Positions 43,018-54,312 of a DNA stretch of 64,000 bases are shown here, one piece after another (within the stretch, counting starts at the first letter, position 1; each line of letters starts with the position of its first letter). The stretch spans positions 105,852,660 to 105,916,659 of the forward strand of contig CM019824.1 of the NCBI GenBank assembly GCA_009763385.1. The letters are read 5' to 3'. This stretch comes from Coix lacryma-jobi var. lacryma-jobi (Eukaryota > Streptophyta > Magnoliopsida > Poales > Poaceae). The notes under the pieces are model-generated. The model was not told where the DNA came from and made no database searches. It saw only the letters and a list, made by a program, of their open reading frames with translations. A program made the position numbers and the translations under genes.

Positions 43018-44667
43018 ATGGCAAGAAACAGAAGAGCATCCTCAACCAGAGACAACCGCACAACCAGAGAGGCCGCGGTGACGGTTCAACCTGTAGAAGA
43101 AAATGTGGAACCCTCGGGAAAAGAAGAAGTCACTCTAGGGACAGAGGTCCTGGGCCCTCACACTCGGCTAGTATCACAGCCGCACCCGCACTCCTCCGGA
43201 GAAGGTGGAAGAGGAGATGAAGAGGAGTTGGGCCTCGAGGCATTGGACAGGCTCCAAGCTGAGTTGCAGGAGAAGAAAAGGCGCCTAGACCAGCTTGAAA
43301 GGCACAACCGATTGCGTGCCATCAGACAAAAGGCGGACGAAGCAAGGGAGCAGCTTCGCCAAATGGAAGAGTCCCTCGCAGCAGCTGAGGCCGAAGCCGA
43401 GTGCTGGAATAATAGGGAAGTGCCACCACTCCAGGAGGGAAATGGAGAGCAGGTTCAGGGCAACACTCGTCAACCACCACCACTCCCACCACCACCGAAT
43501 TTCTGCCAACTTTACCTAGAAGAGCGAGAGCCAAACCTTCGTATACAGCGAAGGGCCGAACAGCACCAGATGCCCTATGACCCAAGATCACCACTCTCCC
43601 AGATACTGCAAACCCAACCTTGGCCACCATGCTACAATCCACAAAGTCTGTCCCGGTACGATGGACCCACTGACCCTCGCCAATTCATAATGAGCTATGA
43701 AGCGGCAGTGGCCGCAGCAGGAGGAGACGAATCAACAATGGAAATGTCCTTCGTAATCATACTCCGCGACATCGCCCAGACGTGGTACAGCAACCTCCGC
43801 ACCGGAATTGTGGATTCTTGGGCCAACCTCAGAGACAGGCTCTGCACAAACTTCAAGGGTAGCACAGCAGCCCCATCAAATCCTATCGACCTATTCAACT
43901 GCAAACAAGAAGAGCGTGAACCACTGCAAGATTACTGGCGAAGGTTCATACAAATCAGAGCAAGAACTTCTGGGATATCTGATGAAGCCGTAATCCTCGC
44001 AGCCGTAAGCGGTCTGCGCCCAGGACCCTGCTCCTCAAAGTTTGCCAGGAGGCCGTCAAACACAATTGAAGAACTACATGAGACAACGGAGAGATACTGT
44101 AGAGCAGACATGGACTTCAGGGCAAAGTCCGACGCCCAAAGGTCATAGCAGAAACCACAGTCGAGGCCCCAAGCGAGAGAAAACAACCCTCGCCAAGATC
44201 AAAGCAACATTGGCGCAATCAACAAGGCAAATCCACTCGAAGATCAGAGAAGGGGCACTCAGCCTTCGGGCAACCAAAATCCACAAGGATTCCCACCCCC
44301 GCCTGACCAAAGAAACCAACAGAGGGACCCGACCAAAATGTACTGTCATTTTTGTGGGCAAGGAAAGGGGCACACAACAAAGCAATGCGAGTGTTTCGCC
44401 AAAGGAAAGGAGTACCAAGAGTCCAAAAGAGCCACTCCAGCCAAAAACAGAACCATCAATCATACCAGAAAGCCAAGTTTCAACCCAACCCATCCTCCAT
44501 ACCACTACACACCTATAAACTATGGCCTACCTTCGCACCAACCTTTCTACACTCATCACCCACACTACAACCACACCTCATATCAACCAACCTCCATCCC
44601 TCAACAACAAAACACACCATACACTATCACATACCCAACAACCCCTCAAACCCAAATCAACCAATAA
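43018..44667 (+). pseudogene. gag of Tat element B
   Basis: Starts at ATG 43018 (MARNRRASSTRDNRTTREAA). A long coiled coil (LDRLQAELQEKKRRLDQLE, EQLRQMEESLAAAEAEAE) leads to the capsid-type block RYDGPTDPRQFIMSYEAAV, TWYSNLRTGIVDSWANLRDR, LQDYWRRFIQIRARTSGISD and CRADMDFRAKSDAQRS, with TAG at 44146. The same frame continues to the zinc knuckle CHFCGQGKGHTTKQCECF and a Pro/His/Thr-rich tail. TAA at 44665 lies in INQ*ASNAL. Both stops fit Gln codons. It is in frame with protease and RT downstream, so gag and pol were one polyprotein. Confidence 0.9.
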
Positions 44668-45561
44668 GCGAGCAACGCTTTACCACCACCATCACCAATA
44701 CCAGCACTGCCAGCTCCCCAACCTGTCAAATCCGAAGCCCAAACCCAGACAACCATCAATAACCCAACATCAACCTTCGGGGTAATACTCGCCATCACCG
44801 GAGGCTCCAACAAAGATCATGGTAACAAAAGGCAAAGGAAAGAGCATGCTAGAAGAGTACACCACGTAGCCGTGGAAGGACCACACAAATTTGGGCGATG
44901 GTCCCACATCCCAATAACCTTCGATTCCTCCGACACGAAGTTAAGAGATTACCCTCATACTGACGCTATGGTGATCGAAACCAATCTAGCAGGGTGGACA
45001 GTCACCAAAATCTTGGTTGACACTAGAAGCTCCGCGGACATTCTGTTCGCCACAACCTTCGATAGCATGAAGCTTGATAGAAACCTCCTGCAACCTGCTG
45101 GCAACCCCCTATACGGTTTTGGCGGTGAACAAGTAAGAGCCATTGGGAAAATATCTTTGCCAGTAACCTTCGGAGACCAAATGAACTCCAGAACAGAGCA
45201 CGTAACCTTCGACGTGGTTGACATGTTTTATCCTTACAATGCAATATTTGGCCGAGGGGTCACCAATGCCTTCAACGCCGTCATCCATCCTGCATACCTC
45301 TGCATGAAGCTTCCTGCCCCAAAGGGGGTCGTTGCAGTATACGGAGATCAAGACATTGCAAGAGCCGCCGAAGAAACAGTAGCACCTGGGCAACGCAATG
45401 TGCACAATTTAATGAACCACCAAGTATCAAAGCTTCAAAGCGAAGCTAAAGAAATCAGTGACCAAAAAAGAGAATCACCCAAAGAGGAAACCAAACAAAT
45501 CCAACTTTTTGAGGGCAACTCCGAAAGAAAGGTATTCATCTCAGCCAGCCTGGACCCCTAG
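44668..45561 (+). pseudogene. Protease of Tat element B
   Basis: Same frame as gag. The retropepsin region reads WSHIPITFDSSDTKLRDYPH, MVIETNLAGWTVTKILVDTR with RSSADILF (active site D-T-R where D-T/G-G is usual), GFGGEQVRAIGKISLPVTFG, YPYNAIFGRGVTNAFNAV and HPAYLCMKLPAPKGVVAVYG, then an acidic linker to RT. The final TAG (45559-45561) lies in SLDP*SENNL and continues in the same frame. The Gly-to-Arg change in the active site would probably inactivate it. Confidence 0.85.
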
Positions 45562-47544
45562 TCAGAAAACAACCTCGTCCATTTCATCAGAGAAAACTCT
45601 GACACCTTCGCTTGGTCTGCAGAGGACCTCAAGGGGGTCAACAGAACTCTGATCGAGCATAGCCTAAACACAAAGCAAGGTTATCGCCCAGTTAAGCAAA
45701 AGCTCTGCAAAATGTCAGAAGAAAGGAAAGAGGCAGCGAGGGTAGAAGTAAAAAGACTCTTAGATGCAAGGGTCATCCGCCCAGTAAAATATCCAACATG
45801 ACTCTCAAATGTGGTCTTAGTCCAGAAGAAGAACAAAAAGTGGAGAATGTGCGTAGACTTCACATGCTTAAACAAAGCTTGCGCGAAGGATGACTTTCCC
45901 CTACCAAACATAAGCACTTTGGTTGACAGAGCAGCCGGTTGCCAAATGCTTTCTCTCCTCGACTGTTTTTCGGGGTACCATCAAATCTGGATGAATGAAG
46001 AAGACAAAGAGAAAACAAGCTTCATCACACCTTCGGGCACTTTTTGCTTCCGAAGAATGGCAGAAGGTTTGAGAAACACAGGATCTACCTTCGCCCACAT
46101 GACATCCGAAGTCTTCAAAGATGAACATGCCATCTCTCCCTACGTCGATGATTTGATTGTTCAAAGCGAACAAAAAGAAAACCACATTTCAGATTTGGCA
46201 AGAGTGTTCAACAACCTTCGGTCAACTGGATTAAAACTAAACCCTGAAAAATGTGTTTTCGGGGTAAGCGATGGAAAACTGCTCGGATGCATCTTCTCAG
46301 TAAGGGGAATTGAAGCCAACCCCGAGAAAATTGACGCTATCATCAACATGGAACCCCCGACAACAAAAAAAACAGCTATGCATTTGTCAGGCCGCTTAGC
46401 AGCACTCAGCAGATTCATCTCCAGATGAGCTGAGCGAGGTTTACCTTTCTTCGAAACTTTGGGAAGCACTACTCCATTCAATTGGGGACCTCGGCAGCAG
46501 AAAGCTTTCGAGGATCTGAAAAAGTATCTCACCCACTTGACCGTCTTAACCAGCCCTAGCAAAGGGGACCTGCTACTGTTATACGTGGCAGCCTCGCCTC
46601 ATGCAGCCAACGCAGTACTGATCAAAGAGTTGCATGAAAACAACAGAACCAGGTAGGCCCCAATCTACTATGTATCAGAAACTCTCGAGGGTCCCAAACA
46701 AAACTACTCAGAGCTCGAGAAGATAGCATACGCCGTGGTCATGGCGTCAAGAAAGCTAAAACATTATTTTCAGGCACACGAGATCCAAGTACCCTCAGCA
46801 TATCCCCTCGAGAACATTTTCAAAAATAATGAGGCAGTCGGCAGAATAGCAAAATGGGAAGTCGAATTGAACAGCTACACCATAACCTTCGTTGGCAGAA
46901 CAATAATCAAATCACAGGCTCTAGCAGACTTCATAGCCGAATGGACTCCAGACCCTCGCAGAGACGGAGCCGAAACAAATCCATTTTGGATAGTGTACGT
47001 CGACGGAGCCTAGGGAGCAACTGGAGCAGGAGCCTCGGCTATCCTGGTTTCGCCATCTGGGTCGAGGCTGCGCTACGCAAAGAGACTCAATTTCAAATGC
47101 ATAAACAATTCCGCAGAATATGAAGCTGTAATTCTGGCGATTGCAAGGCTTCGAGCATTATCAGTCCAAAGGGCGGTCATCAACACAGACTCCTAAGTCA
47201 TTGCGGGTCACATTGAGAAAAATTACAAAGCAAAAGATGTAGAGTTGCAAAAGTACTTACAATATGTCCGAAGGTTAGAATCTTTCTTCCTCGGCATAAC
47301 AGTAAAAGCAATACCGAGATCCGAGAACAGCGAGGCAGACAACCTGGCCAAAGCAGCAGCACAACAACTACAGTTGCCGCCAGACGTCTTCTATGAAGCA
47401 GCCATACAGTCAGCCATCGAAGCCACTGACATAATAGCGAAGCTGATCAATGCAATTCAGAGCGAAGATTGGAGAGCCCCAATCATGGCCTATATCAACG
47501 GGTTGCACGAGCCTGACACCAAAGAAGAAGAAAACAGACTCAGG
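45562..47544 (+). pseudogene. RT and both RNase H domains of B
   Basis: RT: YRPVKQKLCKMSEERKEAA would precede PT*LSNVVLVQKKNKKWRMC (TGA 45799, Trp in the family), then FPLPNISTLVDRAAGCQMLS, LLDCFSGYHQIWMNEEDKEK and SPYVDDLIVQSE (YVDD box at about 46138-46155). RNase H: LLLYVAASPHAANAVLIKEL and YSELEKIAYAVVMASRKLKH. The archaeal-type RNase H then reads PFWIVYVDGA*GATGAGAS, NNSAEYEAVILAI and NTDS*VIAGHI. Stops at 45799, 46426, 46654, 47011 and 47194 are all in the gag frame. A frameshift near 47545 leads to integrase. Confidence 0.9.
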
Positions 47545-48690
47545 CCAAAGAACCCGAGGGTACAAAATTGTGAACGAAACTTTGTTCAAAGCCTTGGTGA
47601 CCTCTCCATGGCTAAAATGCGTGTCACAGGACCAAGGAAAGGACATAATCAAACTCATTCACGAAGGTATCTGTGGCTCCCATAATGGCCCAAGGGCGCT
47701 AGTTGGAAAAGCTTACCGCCAAGGTTTCTTCTCGCCTACTGCATTACGAGATGCAGAAGACATCGTCAAGCACTGCGAGGGATGCCAACTAACAGCAAAA
47801 ACGCAAAAAGCCCCAGGTGCCCCAACAACTCTGATATGCCCAACATGGCCCCTGCAAAGATGGGCAATGGACCTCATCGGTCCACTACCAACAGTCCAGG
47901 AAACCTTCGCTACACAGTGGTAGCTGTGGAATACTTCACGAAGTGGATTGAAACTAGACCGTTGGCTTTCATCACCTCTCTAACGGTCAAAAGGTTTTTC
48001 TGGCAGCAAATAGTTTGTCGATTCGGAGTTCCTAAACACCTAACCGTCGATAATGGCACTCAGTTTGACAGCGAGGTCATCAAGGAATTCTGCGCTCAAA
48101 TTGGAACAATCTTGTGCTTCGCTTCAGTCCGGCACCCTCAATCCAATGGCTTAGTTGAAACAGCTAATGCAACAATTTTTCAAGCCATATCCAAAAAATT
48201 ACAAGGCAGGCCCAAGGGAAAGTGGGCGGAAGAGCTAACCTCGGTCACCTGGTCTCATAACACCTCGGAATGCAGAGCTACCAAATTCACACCTTTTAGG
48301 CTCCTATTTGGAGAAGAAGCTGTGTTGCCAGAAGAATTGAAATATGGCTCTCTCAGAACAACCCTCGAATCAGATGAACAAAACCAGCTGCTTGATAAAG
48401 ATTTGCTCGAGGAAACGAGATGCAACGCAGTGCACAACCATCACAAATATCAAGAAGAAACCAAAAAATGGAAAGACAAAAAGGTGAAAATCAAAGATTT
48501 GAAGAAGGGTGACCTCGTCCTCATTCGGAAACAAAATGCCAACATGGCGGGAAAATTCCAGCCAAAATGGACGGGACCATACCTGATCGTAGAATGCAAT
48601 TGTCCAGGGTCCTACCATCTCTCCGACAGCGAAGGAAGCCTCCTACCTCACAACTGGAATGTTGACGACCTTCGCAAATTTTACCCATAG
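47545..48690 (+). pseudogene. Integrase of Tat element B
   Basis: The N-terminal part is in the +1 frame: NETLFKALVTSPWLKCVS, then IHEGICGSHNGPRALVGKAY and HCEGCQL (H-H-C-C zinc site), and RWAMDLIGPLPTV with the first Asp. A second shift near 47900 restores the gag frame: EYFTKWIETRPLAFITSL, LTVDNGTQFDSEV (Asp 2), HPQSNGLVETANATIF (Glu), LLFGEEAVLPEELKYGSL and PKWTGPYLIVEC (GPY module), ending VDDLRKFYP and TAG. The two shifts compensate each other. Catalytic residues appear intact. Confidence 0.9.
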
Positions 48691-49000
48691 CGGAGCCTTA
48701 GCAAGCTCTCGCAACATGTAATTTGCCTTCAATCTCTCATCTTTCAGCACCATACTTGTAACAAAAACAAAGTAGCTGCACTCTTTTTCCTTATGAAGGG
48801 GCGTAAGGTTTTTTAAAGAGGCAGTTTTCCAAGTCCTTAATAAAGGCATCAACCCCCAAAAAAACAAAACTCTAAAGTCCTTTTTCAGTTTTCCACAAAC
48901 ATCGATAAAAACAGCTCTTATACAGGAACGCTTATAATCGATGAAAATCACCGAAGATTGCTTCGAAACACAATTTTTTTAGAAACAAACTTGGAAAAAG
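48691..49000 (+). other. 3' untranslated spacer of B
   Basis: 310 bp between the pol stop and the first tandem array. It contains no gene and has several short A-rich runs. Confidence 0.6.
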
Positions 49001-49515
49001 CAAACTTCACCTCCACCTAAGACAAGGGGAGGCGCGAAGTCCAAAAAAGTCGAGCACCCTCGCAAAAAACGCCAGGGGCTCACAAAGCAAACTTCACCTC
49101 CACCTAAGACAAGGGGAGGCGCGAAGCCCAAAAAAGTCGAGCACCCTCGCAAAAACACCAGGGGCTCGCAAAGCAAACTTCACCTCCACCTAAGACAAGG
49201 GGAGGCGCAAAGTCCAAAAAAGTCGAGCACCCTCGCAAAAAATGCCAGGGGCTCACAAAGCAAACTTCACCTCCGCCTAAGACAAGGGGAGGCGCGAAGT
49301 CCAAAAAAGTCGAGCACCCTCGCAAAAACGTCAGGGGCTCGCAAATCAAACTTCACCTCCACCTAAGACACGGGGAGGCGCGAAGTCCAAAAAAGTCAAG
49401 CACCCTCACAAAAAACGCCAGGGGCTCGCAAAGCAAACTTCACCTCCACCTAAGACAAGGGAAGGCGCGAAGTCCAAAAAAATCGAGCATCCTCACAAAA
49501 AATGCCAGGGGACAC
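49001..49515. repeat. Tandem array of 86-87-bp units in B
   Basis: CAAACTTCACC starts at 49001, 49088, 49174, 49261, 49347 and 49434, giving six units of 86-87 bp. Units differ by a few bases. On the minus strand most of the array is open in one frame (GGEVCFVSPWRFLRGCSTFL repeated, 29 codons), but no start or domain supports translation. Confidence 0.93.
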
Positions 49516-49519
49516 CTCT

Positions 49520-50225
49520 CTTAAATGAAAAGCGAGCCTCGCTAAAAAGAAAAGGGTGCGTCGCTGTTTTTTCCTAATCAGCTTAGAAAAACATTACGCA
49601 AACCTCGCTAAAAGAAAAGGGGTTGTCGCTGTTTTTCCTAATCAGCTTACAAAAACGTTACGCAAGCCTCGCTAAAAGAAAAGGGGGCGTCGGTGTTTTT
49701 TCTAATCAGCTTACAAAAACGTTACGCGAGCCTCGCTAAAAGAAAAGGGGGCGTCGCTGTTTTTTCTAATAAGCTTACAAAAACGTTAAGCGAGCTTCGC
49801 TAAAAAGAAAAGGGGGCATCGCTGTTTTTTCATAATCAGCTTGACGTCGCTGTTTTCCCTAATCAGCTTACTTAAATGTTGCGCGAGCCTCGCTAAAAGA
49901 AAAGGGGGCGTCGCTGTTTTTTCCTAATCAGCTTAGAAAATCGTTACGCGAGCCTCGCTAAAAGAAAACGGGTCATCGCTGTTTTTTCCTAATCGGCTTA
50001 CAAAAACGTTAAGCGAGCCTCGCTAAAAAGAAAAGGGGGTATCGCTGTTTTTTCCTAATTAGCTTGACGTCGCTGTTTTCCCTAATTAGCTTACTTAAAC
50101 GTTACGCGAGCCTCGCTAAAAAAAGGGGGCGTCGCTGTTTTTTCCTAATCAGCTTGACGTCGCTGTTTTCCCAAATCAGCTTACTTAAACGTTAAGCGAG
50201 CCTCGCTAAAATAAAGGGGAGCGTC
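49520..50225. repeat. Second tandem array of ~65-bp and ~92-bp units in B
   Basis: GCGAGCCTCGCT-type starts lie at about 49532, 49598, 49662, 49726, 49790, 49883, 49948, 50013, 50106 and 50196. Basic units are 64-66 bp. Longer units of 90-93 bp carry an extra 'gacgtcgctgttttccctaa' segment. The sequence is unrelated to the first array. Confidence 0.92.
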
Positions 50226-50409
50226 AGCGTTTTCCAAAGCACGTTAATTGCGCAATACCGAAAGCTCCGCCATATAGTGAGCGAAGGTAAAAGTCATCTT
50301 CCTTATCAGCTCCCAAATAACGGTACAAAAGGCCAATATTCTATCTTACAACTTTCGCGTGTAACTACAAAACAACATGTATGGTAAACTTAATCTAAAA
50401 AGTACAAAG

Positions 50410-53400
50410 TCATAAAGAATCTTCGTCGTTCTTAATCATCATTAAATCTTCAAAACCCTCGTTAATCTCCTCAAATTCTGCTTCCACCGAAACTATGGGC
50501 CCCCACAACAAAGGAGCCGCACGAACAATGGGCAGTTCCCCGGACAAAACCCTCGCCCTATACATATATCTCCGACCTATATCACTAACTTCCGAAGGCT
50601 CCTCTTTCGAAATCACAAGTGAACCGTCCGGGCCCAGATCAAGATTGCTTCGCCCAAACAAGTAGTCCAGGGCCGTACTCTCATCGATGTCATCTTCAAC
50701 AACTGGCAGCGAAGAAGAAGAAGAAGAACCAAACAAAAACCGCGCAGCTTGCCGATCCGTATAGTCCGCGTTACGCCAAAATTGGCTTGATCGACTATTC
50801 TTCAAATCGTATCTTCGCAATTTAGACCACCAAAAACGTTCGAAAGACAGCGAAGGGTGCCCGAGCCTCGCCCGAGCCCACGATTCACTAGTAATAAAAA
50901 TATCCTGATAATTCAACATGAGAGGCGTCACGTCATAAACCTCAAGCACGGTTCCATCAGGAACCTGCATTGTCAAATAACCAAAACAAAATAACAGTAT
51001 TTTACATCAGCAACTTTCCCTCGCAAAATATTACAAGATGAACCCCTCAAAAAATCATCCCTAATTCTCACACCTGCTCGGCTTCATGCCCCTCCGCTAC
51101 AACCTCGCCAGCTGCATCATCAGTCTCGCCAGTTGCAGCAGCACCCACTGCTGTTTGGTCAGTAGTAGACGCTTCGACCCCAGCTATTTTCTCAACTTCA
51201 GCCTCCCTAGTGACCGGAACTTCTTCGGTCGAAGGAATCGTCTCAACCGGCGGAACCTACGCGGAACTGCGACCGAGTGCAGATTGAGAGCAACCGGTAG
51301 CGTCATCTGTTGCAGCCGGAGAGGACAGAGCATCTTTCCGAGCCTGCAAAAAAGGACAATGAAATGAATACTAACACGTTCATCCATGAATCAAAACAAA
51401 AAACTGACACCTCATACAGTCACTACCTGGCGAGTAGCTTCGGCTGTCTCTTCGAAGGCAAGGGCGCGACCGCCACCGTCGATCCAAAATTTGCAGAGCA
51501 AGCGCGTCGCGCAATTCTGAACCTCCGCATCATCAATCTTCATTTTACGAACCTGGTTAACTGTTGGGAAAACGTGGTTCGGTTTCCTGATCTTCCGAAG
51601 GTGCTCGCAATCAGCTTGGCGAAGGGTGCCAGCCATGGCCAAAGCTCCGGCATAGCAACCAAAGTCGGCTGCGTTATCAACCAAAGAGCTAAAAACATCC
51701 AGCTCATTATTAAGCCAACCCTTGAATGCCTCAGCATTAACAACAGGTAGCGGCTCCCCAGCAGAGCCGCCGGCATGAGTCAAGCAGGCATCAACCTTGC
51801 CCTTAATTTTTCCCATGCTCTCCTGCCACGCCTCTGATCACGAAGCTAATTCCGAGGTTAATTCTTCTATGCGTTTCTTCGCAGAAATTAAGTCTTTATC
51901 CTTGTCACAACAGGCAGATAACAGCTTAGCGTTACGGTTCGCAACTACCTGCGCTTCTTCTTGGGTCTTCTTACCTTTCTCCAAAGCCCCTTTAAGCTCA
52001 ATTTCCTTATTTTCCAAGCTTTGCCGGAGGTCTTTATTCTCTTTCTCAACCTTTGCCAACCGCGTACTCATATAGTCATGGTTATAACTTGCCCTTCGGC
52101 GCGTAGAATGATTGAGAAGCATCAATTCAGCCAACTTAACATCAATGTCCTCCTGAAGCTCACCCAACGGCTGGATTGTCAGTCGAAGCTCTATCTCCGG
52201 CACACAAACTCGACCAAATACCCGGCCAAGAAAACGCCTTTCCTCCGGAGCGCATTGCAAATGACACTCACGAAGGTCCGGACTCGTGAAAAGCTCCGTG
52301 GCCGGATCGGTAACACCAATCTTATTGTCAAAATAAGGAAGAGTTGACCGGCTAGCTTCGCCATATGGCCTTTTGCCTGGAATTCTTTCCGATTCAAGGT
52401 CACTAGCCACCTCAACACCATCAACCCAGATGTGCGACCCCGCGTACTCGGGTACCGACCCCCGCACCGGACTCTCGGGCTCGAGGTCCCGAAGAATTTC
52501 ATCAATACTTCGAGCACCTGCGGCATCAGCGCTCGATGAAATAACCACCTTTCCATGCTCATCTCCAATGGACAACTCATCATCTGAGTCACCTTCGCCA
52601 CTTGAAGTATCACTAACATCATCAGATGAATCGTCTTTAGTGTCAGCCTCTTTTTCAACCTCCCTCTTCTCCTCCTTCTCATCATCATCGGACACACCTT
52701 CGTTGTCCGAAATTTGGATCAGAGCACCAATGCCGCCGATGCGGGGAACCCGCCCCCCAACCCACCCAAGACCTCTGCCACTTGAAACAATGGCCGAGGA
52801 AGAGGAAGCACCCGAACCAACAGCGACCTTCGTCGCAAGCGTCTTCACTCGGCCGTCGGCGCCGCCTCGGCCACGACCGCGACCCCTCTTCGGTCGTGAA
52901 ACTACCTCTTTCTCCTTTGCGGCAGCACGTTTCCTCTTCTTCGACGCATCCTCGCTCGAAGGTGCGGGACAGTCAGCATACTGAATCCCAAGCATGTCCA
53001 AGAGCCTGTTAACACGACCTCCGCTACCCACCGAGCTGTGGATAGCCTTAACCTTCAGAGTGGACAACTTTCCGACAAGGTCTTCCGCCCTCTACTGAAC
53101 CCGCTTGTAGATAGCTTCGAGTCCATCTTCACGCTTGGGAAACATCTTAAGCACATTCTCCCAAACCCTATTCAACTCCAACTTGGGTTTCTTCAAACCT
53201 TTACCCTCGTACTTGGGGTCATCCTCAACTGCAAACCATACTTGTCTCCGGCTAAGGGGCCACACCTTAGCACAACAGTACTCCTCGACCAAGTTGCGAG
53301 CACACTGAGATCGCGCTACCACCCTCAGACAATCAACCGAGGCATGCGCCTCGGCACTCATCTTAGCTTCGGCACTCACGTCACCAAGGGGCGGAAGCTC

Positions 53401-54048
53401 GCCGCAAAGCTCGGCGCCCCCACTAAGCTTGTAGTAGACCCAGAACTCTTGCCACCCACTGGTCCACTTGTTTTTCTGCGCTTGCACCGACAACTCTGAC
53501 CCAGCGCGATGGTAAAATGTGTACACCGCAAACTGACCAAGGCTTGTATTACCTTCGCCATCCACAATCTTGCAAGGCTGCATATGCACTCGATGAGTAC
53601 GAATAAAACCCTCATCGTGAGGGACAATGCCCTGCGAGTGGCATGCCCAAACATATACTGAAAGCTTCGTGAAGCACGATGGTATCAGCTGATGAAACCT
53701 CAGATTAAACCTCTGCAGAACCAAAGTCACAAAAGAAGCAACCGGAAAGCGCAGACCAGCCGCAAAAAACTCCTCAAAAACAACAACCTCATCAGCATCC
53801 GACTTCGGGATAGTCTCTCCCGCACTAGTCCTCGCCTTTCCGTCCTCAATCCAGCCTCGTTTGACATAAGCTGCCAGTTCCGAACTGCAAACCCAGCTAA
53901 GCCCGAATTCAAAGGTCACTCCATCATCTGCATCACTCGAAGAAGCAACACGAGCAGTCTGTTTCAACCTAGCCATCTCTCTAGCTGACTCTAAAGCGAC
54001 TCGCTCAACCTTCGCAAACAAACTAAAACAAACCCTAGCTACAAGCAA
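50410..54048 (-). pseudogene. Antisense three-exon accessory gene of B, H3-tail-like start
   Basis: Exon 1 runs 54048 (or 53976) to 51427, exon 2 51343-51074 and exon 3 50964-50410. Donors are CCAG|GTAGTG and GCAG|GTGTGA; acceptors are TTTTTTGCAG and GACAATGCAG. Both junctions fall between codons, so the three frames join cleanly into about 1,124 codons from ATG 53976. That ATG has good context (GAGAGATGGC) and begins MARLKQTARVASSSD. Residues about 60-200 (FEEFFAAGLRFPVASFVTLV, FIRTHRVHMQP, FWVYYKLSGG) resemble the 'putative gypsy type transposon' domain (Transposase_28) of grass retroelement proteins. Then come a basic stretch (KKRKRAAAKEKE, RPKRGRGRGRGG, about 343-370), an acidic stretch (about 424-473) and a coiled coil (about 634-712). 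Stops: TAG 53094, TGA 51840, TAG 51259. Function unknown; nuclear action is inferred. Confidence 0.75.
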
Positions 54049-54302
54049 ATGGCAGCAGCAGGTTGGCTATAGCAAAAGGATGGCACAAATTCAAAGCACG
54101 AACCACCCAGCCCCGACAAAATCGGCACGAACCCCAAAAACCACGGCACAAAAAATGAAATGAAACCCAAACACCGCAAGCAAAAACACTAATGGCCCGG
54201 CCCACAAGCAGCCCCGGGCATCGCTGCCGAGGGACACCGTTCATTTCCAACCAAAGACGCTGCTTGGGCCTAAAGATCGATCGTTTTTAGATCCAAGCCA
54301 TC
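54049..54302 (-). other. Region between antisense gene start and 3' LTR of B
   Basis: About 250 bp with no open frame of note. It must hold the leader of the antisense gene if its promoter lies in or near the 3' LTR. No clear TATA is seen on the minus strand here. Confidence 0.5.
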
Positions 54303-54312
54303 GAGGGGCTAC
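54303..54312 (+). other. Polypurine tract of B
   Basis: GAGGGGCTAC directly before the 3' LTR start TGTTGGGG. Confidence 0.65.

Noticed and set aside
49104..49349. Minus-strand open frame through the 87-bp repeats
   Set aside because: It is open only because 87 is a multiple of three and the unit lacks a stop in that frame. No start context, domain or neighbouring exon supports it.
49001..50225. CRISPR-like regular repeats
   Set aside because: The units are contiguous tandem repeats without unique spacers, in a plant retroelement.
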